Positions 29,624 through 39,849 are shown, counted from the first letter of the stretch. The stretch is 64,000 nt of DNA from Rhodococcus sp. SBT000017 (GCF_003688915.1 NZ_REFU01000001.1:2294001-2358000), one strand, 5' to 3'. Made by a program: numbers and translations. The notes: generated by a model from the letters alone, not told the origin.

Positions 29624-31915
29624 ATGACCGACACGACTGCGCACCGACACACCGACACGCCCCCTGATCTGCCTCAGTGGATCGCAGCTCGCAGCGACGC
29701 CGAGCTGATCAAGGCCATGTCGCTGCGTCCGGATCTGACCGCGCCGCCGCCCGCATCCCTGGCCGTGCTGGCCGGACGGGCCGAGCAGCGCCGGTCGATC
29801 CTGCACACCGCGGACACCCTCGACACCCTCGCTCTGACGGTGCTCGAGATCCTCGCCATCGAAGAGGCGTACGAGCGACCCGTCACCCGCGCCGCGCTAC
29901 TGGCAGTGATCGCCAGACGCGCACCGGCCAAGAGTGTGGACAAGGCACTGGCCCAGCTGCGCGAACGCTTGCTGGTGTGGGGCGACGCAGCCGGCTTCCG
30001 GATCAGCGCCACAGCAGCGGACGCGGTGCCGTGGCGCATCGGCCGCGCACTCGACTCGGTGGACAACCTCACCGAATCACACATCACCGCCGCCCTGGCC
30101 GAACTCGGCGACGGCGAACGCAGCCTTCTCGACACCCTCGCCAGATCGTCCCCGACCGGCCGCACCCGAGACGCCGCACCGGGCACGCCGCCGGATCGAC
30201 CCGTCCAGAAGCTGCTCGCCGCAGGGCTGCTGATCTGGTTGGACGAGCAAACCGTCGAGCTTCCCGTCCAGGTGGGGCAGATCCTGCGCGGCGAACCGAT
30301 GTCGGACCCGCGCTCGCTCGCCGAACCCAAGCTCGCCACCGGCACGTACTCGCTCGCCGATGTGGACGCCGCTGCCGCAGGAGAGGCACTCGAGCTGGGC
30401 CGACACTGCGTCGCCGTGATCGAGGCGTTGTCGGTCTCGCCTGCACCCGCCCTCAAGGCCGGTGGCCTGGGCGTGCGCGAGCTCCGCAAGATCACCAAGG
30501 CCACCGGCCTCGACGACGATCGAGTGAGCATCCTGGTCGAGTTGCTGGCCGCCGCCCACCTCATCTCGAGCGGAACACCGGACCCGGTGCCTGCGTCCGA
30601 CAACGGCGACGACTACTGGGCACCGACCCCTGCAGTCGACGCATGGCTCACCGCAGCCCCGGCGGCCCGCTGGCACACCCTCGCCGCCGCCTGGCTCGAA
30701 GTGCCGCGAGCACCGTGGGTCATCGGGATGCGTGACCCCAACGACAAACCCATCGCCGCCCTGTCCGAGGAAGTTCGCTCTCCGGCCGCACCGCGGGATC
30801 GACGGATGATCCTGGAATTGCTCGCCGAACTCGGCAGCGGACACGCAGCGCAGCCCGCCGACCTGGCCCGCACCCTGGCGTGGCGTCGACCCCGATGGTC
30901 CGGGCGCTTCGGCGTCACGCCCGTCGGACATGTTCTCGCCGAAGCAACGGCTCTCGGCATCGTCGCCCGTGGGGCGATCTCGACCCCGGGCCGCTCCCTG
31001 CTGCACGACGGCAATGCCGAGGCAGACATGCGTGCGGCCCTGCCCGAGCCCATCGACTACGTCCTGGTGCAGGCCGACCTCACGCTGGTGGCACCGGGCC
31101 CGCTCGAACCGGACCTGCAGGATCGAATCGAACTGGTCGCCGATGTGGAGTCCGCGGGCGCAGCCACGATGTACCGGATCAGCGACACCAGCCTGCGCCG
31201 CGCTCTCGATGTGGGACTGACCGCCTCCGAGCTGCACTCGTTGTTCGCCACTCACTCGCGAACCCCGGTGCCGCAGGCCCTGACCTACCTTATCGACGAC
31301 GTGGCTCGTCGGCACGGCCGCCTACGAGCAGGCGTCGCCGCGTCGTTCGTTCGGTGCGAGGACCCGGCCTTGCTGGCCGAGGTGATGGCGTCCCCGGCAG
31401 CCGAATCGCTGGCTCTGAGAGCACTGGCTCCGACCGTCGCGATCTCGCAGGCCCCGCTCGCCGAGGTGCTCACGGTCCTGGCCGGAGCGGGGTTCGCGCC
31501 TGCGGGCGAGGACTCGTCCGGCACCATCGTCGATCTGCGTGCCCGCGGATCGAGGGTATCGGCGAGGCGGCCACGCCAGGCGTTCCGCACCCCGGCCGTC
31601 CCCACCGAGGAGCAGTTGGGTTCGTTGGTGCGCGGAATGCGCGCTGCCGACAGAGCAGCAGGCAACGGCGGCGCAGTGGTGCGCGCCGACGGATCAAGGG
31701 CCAGCAGCACCGCGACGATGACGCTGCTGCAGACCGCGGCGAAGGTCAAACGGAGCGTGAGCATCGGCTACGTCGACGCCCAGGGCGTGGCAACCCATCG
31801 CATCGTCGATCCGATCAGTATCGGCGGCGGCCAACTCGACGCGTTCGACCCCGCAACCGGTGGGGTGAGGCGCTTCACCCTGCATCGGATCACCTCGGTC
31901 GCATTGGTCGAGTAG
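29624..31915 (+). CDS. Helicase-associated protein, XPB partner (Rv0862c-like)
   Basis: 763-residue soluble protein with no ATPase motifs, made of repeated winged-helix-like segments (for example [21 protein letters not shown] and [23 protein letters not shown]) and a C-terminal Helicase_C_3/WYL-like module ([33 protein letters not shown]). It matches Rv0862c and, as there, is followed by the XPB helicase. It may load or regulate XPB. ATG at 29624. The function of this family is not established. Confidence 0.8.
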   Translation: MTDTTAHRHTDTPPDLPQWIAARSDAELIKAMSLRPDLTAPPPASLAVLAGRAEQRRSILHTADTLDTLALTVLEILAIEEAYERPVTRAALLAVIARRAPAKSVDKALAQLRERLLVWGDAAGFRISATAADAVPWRIGRALDSVDNLTESHITAALAELGDGERSLLDTLARSSPTGRTRDAAPGTPPDRPVQKLLAAGLLIWLDEQTVELPVQVGQILRGEPMSDPRSLAEPKLATGTYSLADVDAAAAGEALELGRHCVAVIEALSVSPAPALKAGGLGVRELRKITKATGLDDDRVSILVELLAAAHLISSGTPDPVPASDNGDDYWAPTPAVDAWLTAAPAARWHTLAAAWLEVPRAPWVIGMRDPNDKPIAALSEEVRSPAAPRDRRMILELLAELGSGHAAQPADLARTLAWRRPRWSGRFGVTPVGHVLAEATALGIVARGAISTPGRSLLHDGNAEADMRAALPEPIDYVLVQADLTLVAPGPLEPDLQDRIELVADVESAGAATMYRISDTSLRRALDVGLTASELHSLFATHSRTPVPQALTYLIDDVARRHGRLRAGVAASFVRCEDPALLAEVMASPAAESLALRALAPTVAISQAPLAEVLTVLAGAGFAPAGEDSSGTIVDLRARGSRVSARRPRQAFRTPAVPTEEQLGSLVRGMRAADRAAGNGGAVVRADGSRASSTATMTLLQTAAKVKRSVSIGYVDAQGVATHRIVDPISIGGGQLDAFDPATGGVRRFTLHRITSVALVE

Positions 31916-32003
31916 ACCGGGCTCACGTGCACGCACGCCCCTACCTGTGGACAATGGAGAAGTTGCGCTCTTTCGGGCGCAGCAGATGTCTCTAGGAGGA
32001 ACC

Positions 32004-33659
32004 GTGACCGACGGCCCGCTGATCGTCCAGTCCGACAAAACGCTGTTGCTCGAGGTCGATCACGAACTCGCGGGCGCAGCGCGGGCGGCCATCGCACCGT
32101 TCGCGGAGCTCGAACGTGCCCCCGAGCACGTGCACACCTATCGCATCACCCCGCTGGCGCTGTGGAACGCACGTGCCGCAGGCCACGACGCCGAGCAGGT
32201 GGTCGACGCGCTGGTGAATTTCTCGCGTTACGCGGTACCGCAGCCGCTGCTGGTCGACATCGTCGACACCATGGCGCGCTACGGCCGGTTGCAGTTGGTC
32301 AAGAGCCCGGTGCACGGTCTGGTACTCATCAGTCTGGACCGCGCGGTGCTCACAGAGGTGATGCGCCACAAGAAGATTGCGCCCATGCTCGGCGCGATGG
32401 TCGACGAGGACACAGTGATCGTGCATCCGTCCGAACGCGGCCACGTGAAGCAGATGTTGCTCAAGATCGGCTGGCCTGCCGAGGACCTCGCCGGCTACGT
32501 CGACGGCGAAGCCCACCCCATCGAGCTCGACACCGAGGGCGGCAACTGGACACTGCGCGACTACCAGGAGATGGCGGCCGATTCGTTCTGGGCCGGCGGC
32601 TCGGGCGTCGTCGTGCTGCCCTGTGGCGCGGGCAAGACGATGGTCGGCGCAGCCGCGATGGCCAGAGCCAAGGCGACCACGCTGATTCTGGTCACCAACA
32701 CCGTCGCCGGTCGGCAGTGGAAGCGCGAACTCATCGCACGAACCTCGCTCACCGAGGAGGAGATCGGCGAGTATTCGGGAGAGCGCAAAGAGATTCGCCC
32801 TGTGACAATCGCCACGTACCAGGTGATCACGCGTCGCACCAAGGGTGAGTACAAGCACCTCGAACTCTTCGATTCCCGCGACTGGGGATTGGTGATCTAC
32901 GACGAGGTGCATCTGCTCCCCGCGCCGGTGTTCCGCATGACAGCCGATCTGCAGTCGCGTCGACGCCTCGGCCTCACCGCGACCCTCGTCCGCGAGGACG
33001 GTCGCGAGGGCGACGTCTTCTCGCTGATCGGACCCAAGCGGTACGACGCACCGTGGAAGGACATCGAGGCACAGGGCTGGATCGCGCCGGCCGAGTGCAT
33101 CGAGGTTCGCGTCACCCTCACCGATGCCGAGCGCATGTCGTACGCGGTCGCCGAGCCCGAAGAGCGCTACAAGCTGTGCTCGACGGCGCACACCAAGATC
33201 GCCGTCGTGAAATCGATCCTCGCCAAACACCAGGACGCTCCGACGTTGGTCATCGGCGCGTACCTCGACCAGTTGAACGAGCTCGGTGAAGCGCTGAACG
33301 CTCCGGTCATTCAGGGCTCGACCAAGAACAAGGAACGTGAAGTGCTGTTCGACGCGTTCCGCAAAGGCGAGATCCAGACGCTCGTGGTGAGCAAGGTGGC
33401 GAACTTCTCGATCGACCTTCCGGAAGCCTCCGTCGCAGTGCAGGTTTCGGGAACGTTCGGCTCGAGGCAGGAAGAGGCGCAGCGCCTCGGCCGATTGCTC
33501 CGGCCGAAGCACGACGGCGGTCAGGCGCACTTCTACTCGGTGGTCTCCCGCGACACCCTCGACGCCGAGTACGCAGCCCACCGTCAGCGCTTCCTCGCCG
33601 AACAGGGCTACGCCTACCGCATCACCGACGCGGACGATCTGCTCGGTCCGGCGATCTGA
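32004..33659 (+). CDS. XPB/Ercc3-type DNA repair helicase
   Basis: 551-residue SF2 3'-5' DNA helicase, nearly identical in layout to Rv0861c. Damage-recognition-like N-terminal part, then Walker A with K211 (PCGAGKT), DEVH box at 300-303, the XPB-specific RED motif at 330-332 (LVREDGREGD), and motif VI QEEAQRLGRLLRPK. The GTG at 32004 behind CTAGGAGGAACC gives MTDGPLIVQSDKTLLLEVDHE as in mycobacteria. It is the likely effector of the partner gene upstream; probable role in nucleotide excision or transcription-linked repair. Confidence 0.93.
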   Translation: MTDGPLIVQSDKTLLLEVDHELAGAARAAIAPFAELERAPEHVHTYRITPLALWNARAAGHDAEQVVDALVNFSRYAVPQPLLVDIVDTMARYGRLQLVKSPVHGLVLISLDRAVLTEVMRHKKIAPMLGAMVDEDTVIVHPSERGHVKQMLLKIGWPAEDLAGYVDGEAHPIELDTEGGNWTLRDYQEMAADSFWAGGSGVVVLPCGAGKTMVGAAAMARAKATTLILVTNTVAGRQWKRELIARTSLTEEEIGEYSGERKEIRPVTIATYQVITRRTKGEYKHLELFDSRDWGLVIYDEVHLLPAPVFRMTADLQSRRRLGLTATLVREDGREGDVFSLIGPKRYDAPWKDIEAQGWIAPAECIEVRVTLTDAERMSYAVAEPEERYKLCSTAHTKIAVVKSILAKHQDAPTLVIGAYLDQLNELGEALNAPVIQGSTKNKEREVLFDAFRKGEIQTLVVSKVANFSIDLPEASVAVQVSGTFGSRQEEAQRLGRLLRPKHDGGQAHFYSVVSRDTLDAEYAAHRQRFLAEQGYAYRITDADDLLGPAI

Positions 33660-33698
33660 GACTTCGGGTCGACTCCGCGCCGTGCTAGGAATACCTCT

Positions 33699-34367
33699 GT
33701 GCGCAAGTTCGAGTTCCCCGTAGACGTAGCCCACGCGAAGTCGGTCAACGAGACGTTCACCGAGCTTCGTCGGCTGCGTTCTTCTGCCGCGCTCACCGCC
33801 GTGTTCCTCATCGCGCTGGGTGCCTGGTTCATCTGGATCGCGGCCCCGTGGTCGTACATCCTCGGCGCGGTGTTCCTGATCGGCGCGGTCACCTCGCTCT
33901 GGGTGATGCTGTGGGCACCCAGAAAGATGGGTTCCATCGAATCGCAATATGCCGCAGGCGATCTCGTGCCGGCGGTGGTGGCCGAGAAGCTACCGGGTGG
34001 AGCGATACTGCTGGCCCTGGTCGACATCGCGAAGCCGGAGGTGGACGATCCGCACTACGTGTTGATCACCCGCGTCGTACGGGCGCTTCCCGGCCACGCC
34101 GTCGAGCGGGGCGCACAGGTGCCTGCGGTGTCGGTTCTCGCCGACCGCGGCCGAAACACCGGCGGGCGAACGTGGCAGTTGGCCTCGGCGATGCCCATCG
34201 CATGGGGAACCACCGACCCGACGGTCCTCGCGCGCGCCGCCCGGGAGATCACCGAGGGCGAGTGGGCGTTGCTGCACGCCAACATCGGCCTGTCGGAGAA
34301 GGTCCGCACGGCCAAGAACCAACAGTTGCTCATCGATCCTGCGGATCTTCCCGACGACCTGCGCTAG
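33699..34367 (+). CDS. DUF3239-like membrane protein
   Basis: 222 residues: KFEFPVDVAHAKSVNETFTE, two membrane helices (LTAVFLIALGAWFIWIA and YILGAVFLIGAVTSLWVML), then a soluble domain with YAAGDLVPAVVAEKLPGGAILLALVDIAK and a C-terminal NIGLSEKVRTAKNQQLLIDPADLP. Fits DUF3239. GTG at 33699, close behind a TAGGAAT element that may be the -10 of a short-leader promoter. Function unknown. Confidence 0.7.
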   Translation: MRKFEFPVDVAHAKSVNETFTELRRLRSSAALTAVFLIALGAWFIWIAAPWSYILGAVFLIGAVTSLWVMLWAPRKMGSIESQYAAGDLVPAVVAEKLPGGAILLALVDIAKPEVDDPHYVLITRVVRALPGHAVERGAQVPAVSVLADRGRNTGGRTWQLASAMPIAWGTTDPTVLARAAREITEGEWALLHANIGLSEKVRTAKNQQLLIDPADLPDDLR

Positions 34368-34383
34368 AGCCTGCACCGACGAC

Positions 34384-35370
34384 CTAGGCCAGTGCGGGTA
34401 TGACTTCCCGCTCGAAGAGTTCGATGCCGGAGCGGTCGTAGGCCGCTTCGGGGAAGTAGAAGATGCCGTACGTCATCCCCTGCTCCTGCAGCGCCGTCAA
34501 GTTTTCGACGATCTGCTCCGGAGTACCCACTGCGGGCATGCCGCGGTACGCGTCGAGTGCACTGTGCGCCTTCTCGGCACCCACGTACTCGGTCAGCCGA
34601 CTCTCGAGCGCGCGCAGTCTGTCTTCCACCTCGGCCTCGGTTGCGCCGATCGCGACGTTGTAGTTCGCCGAGCGGACGATGGCATCGAAATCGGTACCCA
34701 CGGTTGCACAATGCTCGCGCAGCAGAGCAGATTTGCCGGCGAATCCGGTGGGGGTTCCGTCGAAGTTGGTGTAGTTCGCGTACTTCGCGGCGATCTTCAG
34801 AGTGACCTTCTCGCCGCCGCCCGCGATCCACAGCGGGATGCCGCCCTCCTGCAACGGTAGGGGTCGCACCACGGCACCGTCGATCTCGTAGTACTTGCCG
34901 TCGAGGAACACCTCCCCGGCCGTCCATGCCTGCTTGAAGATCTGCACGCCCTCGTCGAGCCTGCCCAATCGTTCTCCGGCAGAGGGGAACCCGTAGCCAT
35001 AGGCACGGAACTCGTGCTCGTGCCAGCCGCCGCCGATGCCCATCTCGACGCGGCCGCCGGAAACGATGTCCACGGTGGCAGCAACTTTGGCGAGGTACGC
35101 CGGGTTGCGGTACGCCATCGCCGTGCACATCTGGCCGAGCCTGATCCGCGAGGTGGTTGCGGCCAGAGCGGACATCAGCGACCATGCCTCGTGCGTCGCC
35201 TCGTCGGTCGCGGTGGGAACGGTGTGGAAGTGGTCGTAGACCCACAGCGATTCCCATGGACCGGCCTCGGCGGCGAGCGCGTGATCGCGCATCGCACTCC
35301 ACTGCCGGGCAGGGTCGATACCGACGAGATCGAGACGCCACCCCTGTGGCACGAACAATCCGAATCGCAT
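34384..35370 (-). CDS. LLM-class F420-dependent oxidoreductase
   Basis: 328-residue bacterial luciferase-like TIM barrel enzyme that should use F420 (or FMN) for hydride transfer. Landmarks are MRFGLFVPQGWRLDL, WVYDHFHTVP, SRIRLGQMCTAMAYRNPAYLAKVAATVDIVSGGRVEMGIGGGWHEHEF and PLWIAGGGEKVTLK. The substrate is not predictable. ATG at 35370 begins the core domain; the longer frame upstream is inside the divergent gene's promoter. Confidence 0.87.
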   Translation of the reverse strand: MRFGLFVPQGWRLDLVGIDPARQWSAMRDHALAAEAGPWESLWVYDHFHTVPTATDEATHEAWSLMSALAATTSRIRLGQMCTAMAYRNPAYLAKVAATVDIVSGGRVEMGIGGGWHEHEFRAYGYGFPSAGERLGRLDEGVQIFKQAWTAGEVFLDGKYYEIDGAVVRPLPLQEGGIPLWIAGGGEKVTLKIAAKYANYTNFDGTPTGFAGKSALLREHCATVGTDFDAIVRSANYNVAIGATEAEVEDRLRALESRLTEYVGAEKAHSALDAYRGMPAVGTPEQIVENLTALQEQGMTYGIFYFPEAAYDRSGIELFEREVIPALA

Positions 35371-35432
35371 GACAGGCACAGTACAGACGCAGGGCGAACG
35401 ACCGGCTGCCGTCTGTGAACTACGCTGCAGGA

Positions 35433-36605
35433 ATGTCCGAGTTGTACCCCTCGCGCACAGTGGCACGGTTGCGCCCGTTCGCATCGACGATCTTCGCCGA
35501 GATGACCGCACTCGCCGTCCAGAAGAAGGCCGTCAACCTCGGGCAGGGCTTTCCCGACACCGACGGCCCACCCGCCATGCTCGAGGCCGCGCGTGAGGCC
35601 ATCGCGAGCGGCCTGAACCAGTACTCCCCCGGCCCTGGCATGCCGGTGCTGCGCGCTGCCATCGCCGACGACAGGTCGGCCCGATTCGGTCTGCGCTACG
35701 ACCCCGATTCGCAGATACTCGTCACCGTCGGTGCCACCGAGGCGATCTCGGCGTCCCTCCTCGGTCTGATCGAGCCGGGCGACGACGTCCTGCTGATCGA
35801 ACCGTTCTACGACTCCTACGCGGCCGCCATCGCTCTCGCCGGTGCCACCCGAACCGCCGTGTCGCTGGTAGCCGACGGTAACGGGTGGACCGTCGACACC
35901 GACGCCCTCGAACGCGCCATCGGGCCGCGCACGCGCATGCTGATCGTCAATTCTCCGCACAACCCCACCGGCACGGTCTTCGACCGCGACACCATGATCC
36001 GCATCGCCGACATCGCGGTGACACACGATCTGCTGGTCCTCACCGACGAGGTCTACGAGCACCTCGTCTTCGACGGCCGCGTACACACGCCGATCGCGAC
36101 CCTGCCCGGGATGTTCGAGCGAACCGTCACCGTGTCGAGTGCCGCGAAGACCTTCAACGCCACCGGATGGAAGACGGGCTGGGCGCTGGGGCCTGCCGAA
36201 CTGATCGATGCCGTCCGCGCCGCCAAACAGTTCATGAGCTTCGTCGGCGGCACTCCCTTCCAACCGGCTGTGGCCTACGCACTCGAGCACGAACAGGCGT
36301 GGATAGCGGCCATGCGCGACGGCCTGCAACGCAAGCGGGACACGCTCTCGGCCGCACTCAACGCCGCAGGAGCGGATGTGAAGTACAGCGCCGGAACGTA
36401 TTTCGTCTGTGCCGACATCGCCCCGATCGGGCGGGGTGACGCCTACGAGTTCTGCGGTGCCCTGCCGGACCTGGTCGGCGTCGCGGCGGTTCCGGTGACG
36501 GCGTTCGTCGACGAGCCTGCTCCGTGGAAGTCGTTGGTGCGCTTCGCTTTCTGCAAGCAGGACGAGGTGCTCGCCGACGCCGCCGAGAGGCTACGGAAGT
36601 TGTGA
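35433..36605 (+). CDS. PLP aminotransferase, DapC-like
   Basis: 390-residue fold-type I aminotransferase. Features: VNLGQGFPDTDGPPAML, NQYSPGPGMPVLRAAIA, NSPHNPTGTVFDR and the PLP lysine K239 in SSAAKTFNATGWKTGW. The nearest known relative is Rv0858c, described as N-succinyldiaminopimelate aminotransferase DapC in lysine/peptidoglycan synthesis, but kynurenine-type aminotransferases share this profile. ATG at 35433. Its stop overlaps the AraC regulator start (GTGA). Confidence 0.85.
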   Translation: MSELYPSRTVARLRPFASTIFAEMTALAVQKKAVNLGQGFPDTDGPPAMLEAAREAIASGLNQYSPGPGMPVLRAAIADDRSARFGLRYDPDSQILVTVGATEAISASLLGLIEPGDDVLLIEPFYDSYAAAIALAGATRTAVSLVADGNGWTVDTDALERAIGPRTRMLIVNSPHNPTGTVFDRDTMIRIADIAVTHDLLVLTDEVYEHLVFDGRVHTPIATLPGMFERTVTVSSAAKTFNATGWKTGWALGPAELIDAVRAAKQFMSFVGGTPFQPAVAYALEHEQAWIAAMRDGLQRKRDTLSAALNAAGADVKYSAGTYFVCADIAPIGRGDAYEFCGALPDLVGVAAVPVTAFVDEPAPWKSLVRFAFCKQDEVLADAAERLRKL

Positions 36606-37627
36606 CTGCGCAACCGACGATCCCGGCGTACTTCGTCAGGCAGGCCGTCGACCTCGCGACGAAGAGCGGGGTGGACTTGACGTACCCGCTGTCGATGGCC
36701 GGCATCGGTTCCACCATCCTCGACAACCCGGCGGAGCGGCTGACCACCCGGCAGGTCACCGCGTTCACCCAGGCGGTCTGGGCGATGACCGGCGACGAAT
36801 TGTTCGGTCTCGCCGCAGTACCGGTGCGGCGCGGGAGCTTTCGCGTGGTGTGTCAGACACTCATACACACCGAGAACCTGTGGGCTGCGCTGGTTCGGAT
36901 GTCCGAGACCATGCGGGTGCTGATTCCGGTGCGCCCCATGACTATGGAGCGAACCGAGGAATCCACGGTGTTGACCGTGCACGTCACTCCCACCACTCAC
37001 CTGAGCCCGGAAGGCAACGAACTCGCCGAGCGACTGCTGACCGACTTCCTGTTGATTCTGCTGCACCGATTCGCGGCCTGGCTCATCGGTAACCGGGTCA
37101 AACTTCTGTCGGTGCAACTGCCCTACCCACTGCCGGGACCCGAAGCGGGAAAGATGTACGACGCCATCTTCGGAACCCACGTGGAGTTCGGAACCGACCT
37201 CGCCACACTGGAATTCGACAGCGCGGTGATGCGGGCACCGATCGTGCAGACCGAGGCGACCCTGGCGGAGTATCTCGCGGAGTCGCCCAATCTACTGTTC
37301 TCGTCCCGAGATTACGACAGCACTGCGTCGAGCCAGGTTCGCCGCGCCCTGGAAACCGGATTCAAAGGTGGCGCACCGGGAACCGAGGAAATCGCCGCAA
37401 TGCTGAACATCAGCCCACCGCACCTGCGGCGCACTCTTCGACAGGAAGGCACCTCCATCAACCAACTGCGCGAAGAAGTACTGCGCGATGCGGCGATCTC
37501 CGGGCTGAGCCGCGGCGACAGCGTCGACGACATCTCGACCCGATTGGGGTTCTCCGAGCCCAGCGCCTTCCGCCGGGCCTTCAAGCGGTGGACCGGCCAG
37601 ACCCCCGGCGCTTACCGACTCAACTGA
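36602..37627 (+). CDS. AraC-family regulator (Arabinose_bd type)
   Basis: 341 residues: N-terminal ligand-binding region of the Arabinose_bd type (GVDLTYPLSMAGIGSTILDNPAERLTTRQVTAFTQ and FGTDLATLEFDSAVMRAPI as landmarks) and a C-terminal double HTH (GTEEIAAMLNISPPHLRRTLRQEG...DISTRLGFSEPSAFRRAFKRWTGQTPGAYR). GTG at 36602 is coupled to the aminotransferase stop, so regulator and enzyme are co-translated. Its effector is unknown, possibly a fatty acid or aromatic as in related regulators. Confidence 0.87.
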   Translation: MTAQPTIPAYFVRQAVDLATKSGVDLTYPLSMAGIGSTILDNPAERLTTRQVTAFTQAVWAMTGDELFGLAAVPVRRGSFRVVCQTLIHTENLWAALVRMSETMRVLIPVRPMTMERTEESTVLTVHVTPTTHLSPEGNELAERLLTDFLLILLHRFAAWLIGNRVKLLSVQLPYPLPGPEAGKMYDAIFGTHVEFGTDLATLEFDSAVMRAPIVQTEATLAEYLAESPNLLFSSRDYDSTASSQVRRALETGFKGGAPGTEEIAAMLNISPPHLRRTLRQEGTSINQLREEVLRDAAISGLSRGDSVDDISTRLGFSEPSAFRRAFKRWTGQTPGAYRLN

Positions 37628-38045
37628 CGCAGAACTCGTTGCCCTCGGGATCGGTCATGGTGATCCAGATACTGGGCCCCTGATGTCCTCGATGCAGTAC
37701 CGACGCACCCCGTTCCTCGAGTTGGGCGACCACCGTCTCGCGCTCGTCGCCGACGCGGATGTCGAGGTGCAACCGATTCTTCACCGATTTCGGCTCGGCG
37801 ATCGACTGGAACAACACCCGCGGGCTGCCGGGCGACTCGGGATCGACGATTCCCGCGCCCGCCTGCCACACGAGAACGCCCTCGAACGTGATCGTGTCCT
37901 CTTCGCGGGCGTGTCCAGCGGCGACCATCTCACGAATGAAGTCCTCGTTGCTGGGTTCTACCTTCCAGCCCAGAGTCTGCGCCCACCACTTCGCCAGTGA
38001 ATGGGCGTTGGCACTGTCGACGACGACCTGAAATGTGTATCCCAT
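37620..38045 (-). CDS. VOC/glyoxalase-like domain protein
   Basis: 141 residues, a single VOC unit pair: GYTFQVVVDSANAHSLAKWWAQTLGWKVE and NRLHLDIRVGDERETVVAQLEERGASVLHRG...WITMTDPEGNEFCV. The metal-ligand His/Glu pattern of VOC enzymes (H near LHLDI, E near GNEF) is present. Reaction unknown. Its end overlaps the end of the convergent AraC gene by 8 bases. Confidence 0.8.
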   Translation of the reverse strand: MGYTFQVVVDSANAHSLAKWWAQTLGWKVEPSNEDFIREMVAAGHAREEDTITFEGVLVWQAGAGIVDPESPGSPRVLFQSIAEPKSVKNRLHLDIRVGDERETVVAQLEERGASVLHRGHQGPSIWITMTDPEGNEFCVS

Positions 38046-38104
38046 GACGGCACGGTACCGCCGTTCACTGGAAATGGGAACACACGTTCGATACAGTGAC
38101 GGTC

Positions 38105-38725
38105 ATGTCGCTCGCCATGCAGGGCTCGTTGTTCGGTGACGCCGACGGTGGCGTCGGGTCGCTCGAGTCCGTCACCCGTCGCGAACTCACACGCGGGGCG
38201 TGGGTCGACGTTCGCCCGGGCTGGTTGACCGATACCCACCTGTTCGATTCGTTGGTGGACGCCGTCGACTGGCGAGCCGAGCGCAGGCAGATGTACGACC
38301 GCGTGGTCGATGTGCCGCGCGTGGTTCGGTTCTACGCCGAGCGCGAGCGGTGGCCCGACGCAGCACTGTACGGCGCACGCGATGCCCTCGACGATCACTA
38401 CCGCACCGAACTCGGCGAATCCTTCGCCACCGCCGGACTGTGCTACTACCGCGACGGATCGGACAGCGTGGCCTGGCACGGCGACAACATCGGTCGAGGC
38501 GCAACCGAGAACACCATGGTCGCGATCGTATCGCTCGGTGCCACAAGGCAACTCATGCTCCGACCGCGCGGCGGCGGAACGTCGCTGAAGTTCACGCTCG
38601 GTCACGGAGACCTGGTGGTGATGGGTGGCTCGTGTCAACGGACCTGGGAGCATGCGATTCCCAAGTCCACCCGCGCGATCGGCCCACGCATCAGCGTCCA
38701 GTTCCGACCGCGCGGCGTCCGTTAA
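38105..38725 (+). CDS. AlkB-like Fe(II)/2-oxoglutarate dioxygenase
   Basis: 206 residues. Probably a DNA/RNA demethylation-repair enzyme. Metal ligands H125 and D127 (WHGDNIG) and H183 (RTWEHAIPK); 2-oxoglutarate-binding Arg195 and Arg201 in GPRISVQFRPR. YYRDGSDSVAWH is the usual lead-in. ATG at 38105 is chosen: GATACAGT just upstream could be a -10 giving a leaderless message, and the GTG at 38096 would sit in it. The last bases (TTAA) are shared with the stop codon of the convergent DAHP synthase gene. Confidence 0.87.
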   Translation: MSLAMQGSLFGDADGGVGSLESVTRRELTRGAWVDVRPGWLTDTHLFDSLVDAVDWRAERRQMYDRVVDVPRVVRFYAERERWPDAALYGARDALDDHYRTELGESFATAGLCYYRDGSDSVAWHGDNIGRGATENTMVAIVSLGATRQLMLRPRGGGTSLKFTLGHGDLVVMGGSCQRTWEHAIPKSTRAIGPRISVQFRPRGVR

Positions 38726-39813
38726 CGAGCGGTGATCGCGCTACGGCGCCCCTCGACCGCTGCGGCCAACGTGTCCAATTGCGTTGCCGTGGTGTCCCAA
38801 TCGAGGCAGGCGTCGGTGATCGACTGCCCGTACACCAGATCGTCACGGCGGCCGAGTTCGAGATCCTGACGCCCCGCGACCAGGAAGCTCTCGAGCATCA
38901 GACCGACGATGCCGTGTTCGCCTGCCGCGACCCGCGCTGCCACGTCGGTGACCACGTCGACCTGTTTGTTGTGGTCCTTGCGGCTGTTGCCGTGGCTGGC
39001 GTCGATGATCACTCGCTCCGGTAGGCCCGACTTACGCAGTCGCGCAACGGTATCGGCGACCGATTCGGCGTCGTAGTTCGGTCCGTCGACGCCGCCGCGC
39101 AGAATGACGTGGCAGTCCGGGTTTCCGACGGTGCGGATCAGCGCCGCCTGGCCGTCGAGATCGGTGCCGGGGAAGACGTGGCTCGCTGCAGCAGCGCGGG
39201 TGCCGTCGACCGCGACCTGGATGTCGCCCTCCGTGGAGTTCTTGATCCCCACCGGCATCGACAACGCACTGCACAGCTGGCGATGCACCTGACTGGCCGC
39301 CGTCCGCGCACCGATTGCGCCGTAGCTGACCAGGTCCGCGATGTACTGCGGGGTGATCGGGTCGAGGAACTCGCACCCGACCGGCAGACCGAGCGAGGAA
39401 ATGTCGAGCAGCAGCTGACGTCCCACGCGCAGACCGGCATTGATGTCGAAGCTGCCGTCGAGGTGCGGATCGTTGATCAGACCCTTCCAGCCCAGCGTCG
39501 TTCGCGGCTTCTCGAAGTAGACCCGCATGACGATGTGCAGGCGATCGCCCAGTTCGGATGCCTTGGCCGCGAGGCGTCGAGCGTAGTCGAGGGCCGCGTC
39601 GGTGTCGTGCACCGAGCACGGGCCGACGACGACGATCAGCCGATCGTCGCGGCCGTCCAGCACGTCGACCACGCCGGCGCGCCCGGTTCTGACGGTGGCC
39701 GAGATCGCGTCGTCCACAGCATGTTCGCGGCGCAGCACCGACGGGGCAACCAGCGGGCTGATGCTGATGGTCCGCTGATCGTCGAGAGGTGGGGTGTCGA
39801 GAGAAAGTGTCAT
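38722..39813 (-). CDS. 3-deoxy-7-phosphoheptulonate (DAHP) synthase, class I
   Basis: 363 residues. First step of the shikimate pathway: PEP + erythrose 4-phosphate. AroF/G/H-type class I signatures: VVGPCSVHD, MRVYFEKPRTTLGWKGLINDPHLDGS, VGCEFLDPITPQY, SYGAIGARTAASQVHR, GIKNSTEGD, VILRGGVDGPNYDAES, IDASHGNSRKDH and VGLMLESFL. ATG at 39813. An upstream leader peptide (39899-39967) and alternative hairpins indicate attenuation by aromatic amino acids. Most actinobacteria also own a class II DAHP synthase; only this one is in the window. Confidence 0.95.
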   Translation of the reverse strand: MTLSLDTPPLDDQRTISISPLVAPSVLRREHAVDDAISATVRTGRAGVVDVLDGRDDRLIVVVGPCSVHDTDAALDYARRLAAKASELGDRLHIVMRVYFEKPRTTLGWKGLINDPHLDGSFDINAGLRVGRQLLLDISSLGLPVGCEFLDPITPQYIADLVSYGAIGARTAASQVHRQLCSALSMPVGIKNSTEGDIQVAVDGTRAAAASHVFPGTDLDGQAALIRTVGNPDCHVILRGGVDGPNYDAESVADTVARLRKSGLPERVIIDASHGNSRKDHNKQVDVVTDVAARVAAGEHGIVGLMLESFLVAGRQDLELGRRDDLVYGQSITDACLDWDTTATQLDTLAAAVEGRRSAITAR

Positions 39814-39849
39814 GAGAGGGCGTTCCTGTTCCCAGGCCGACTCTTCATG

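Noticed and set aside
31992..33947. 651-codon minus-strand frame opposite XPB
   Set aside because: The plus strand encodes a near-complete XPB helicase; the antisense product is low-complexity.
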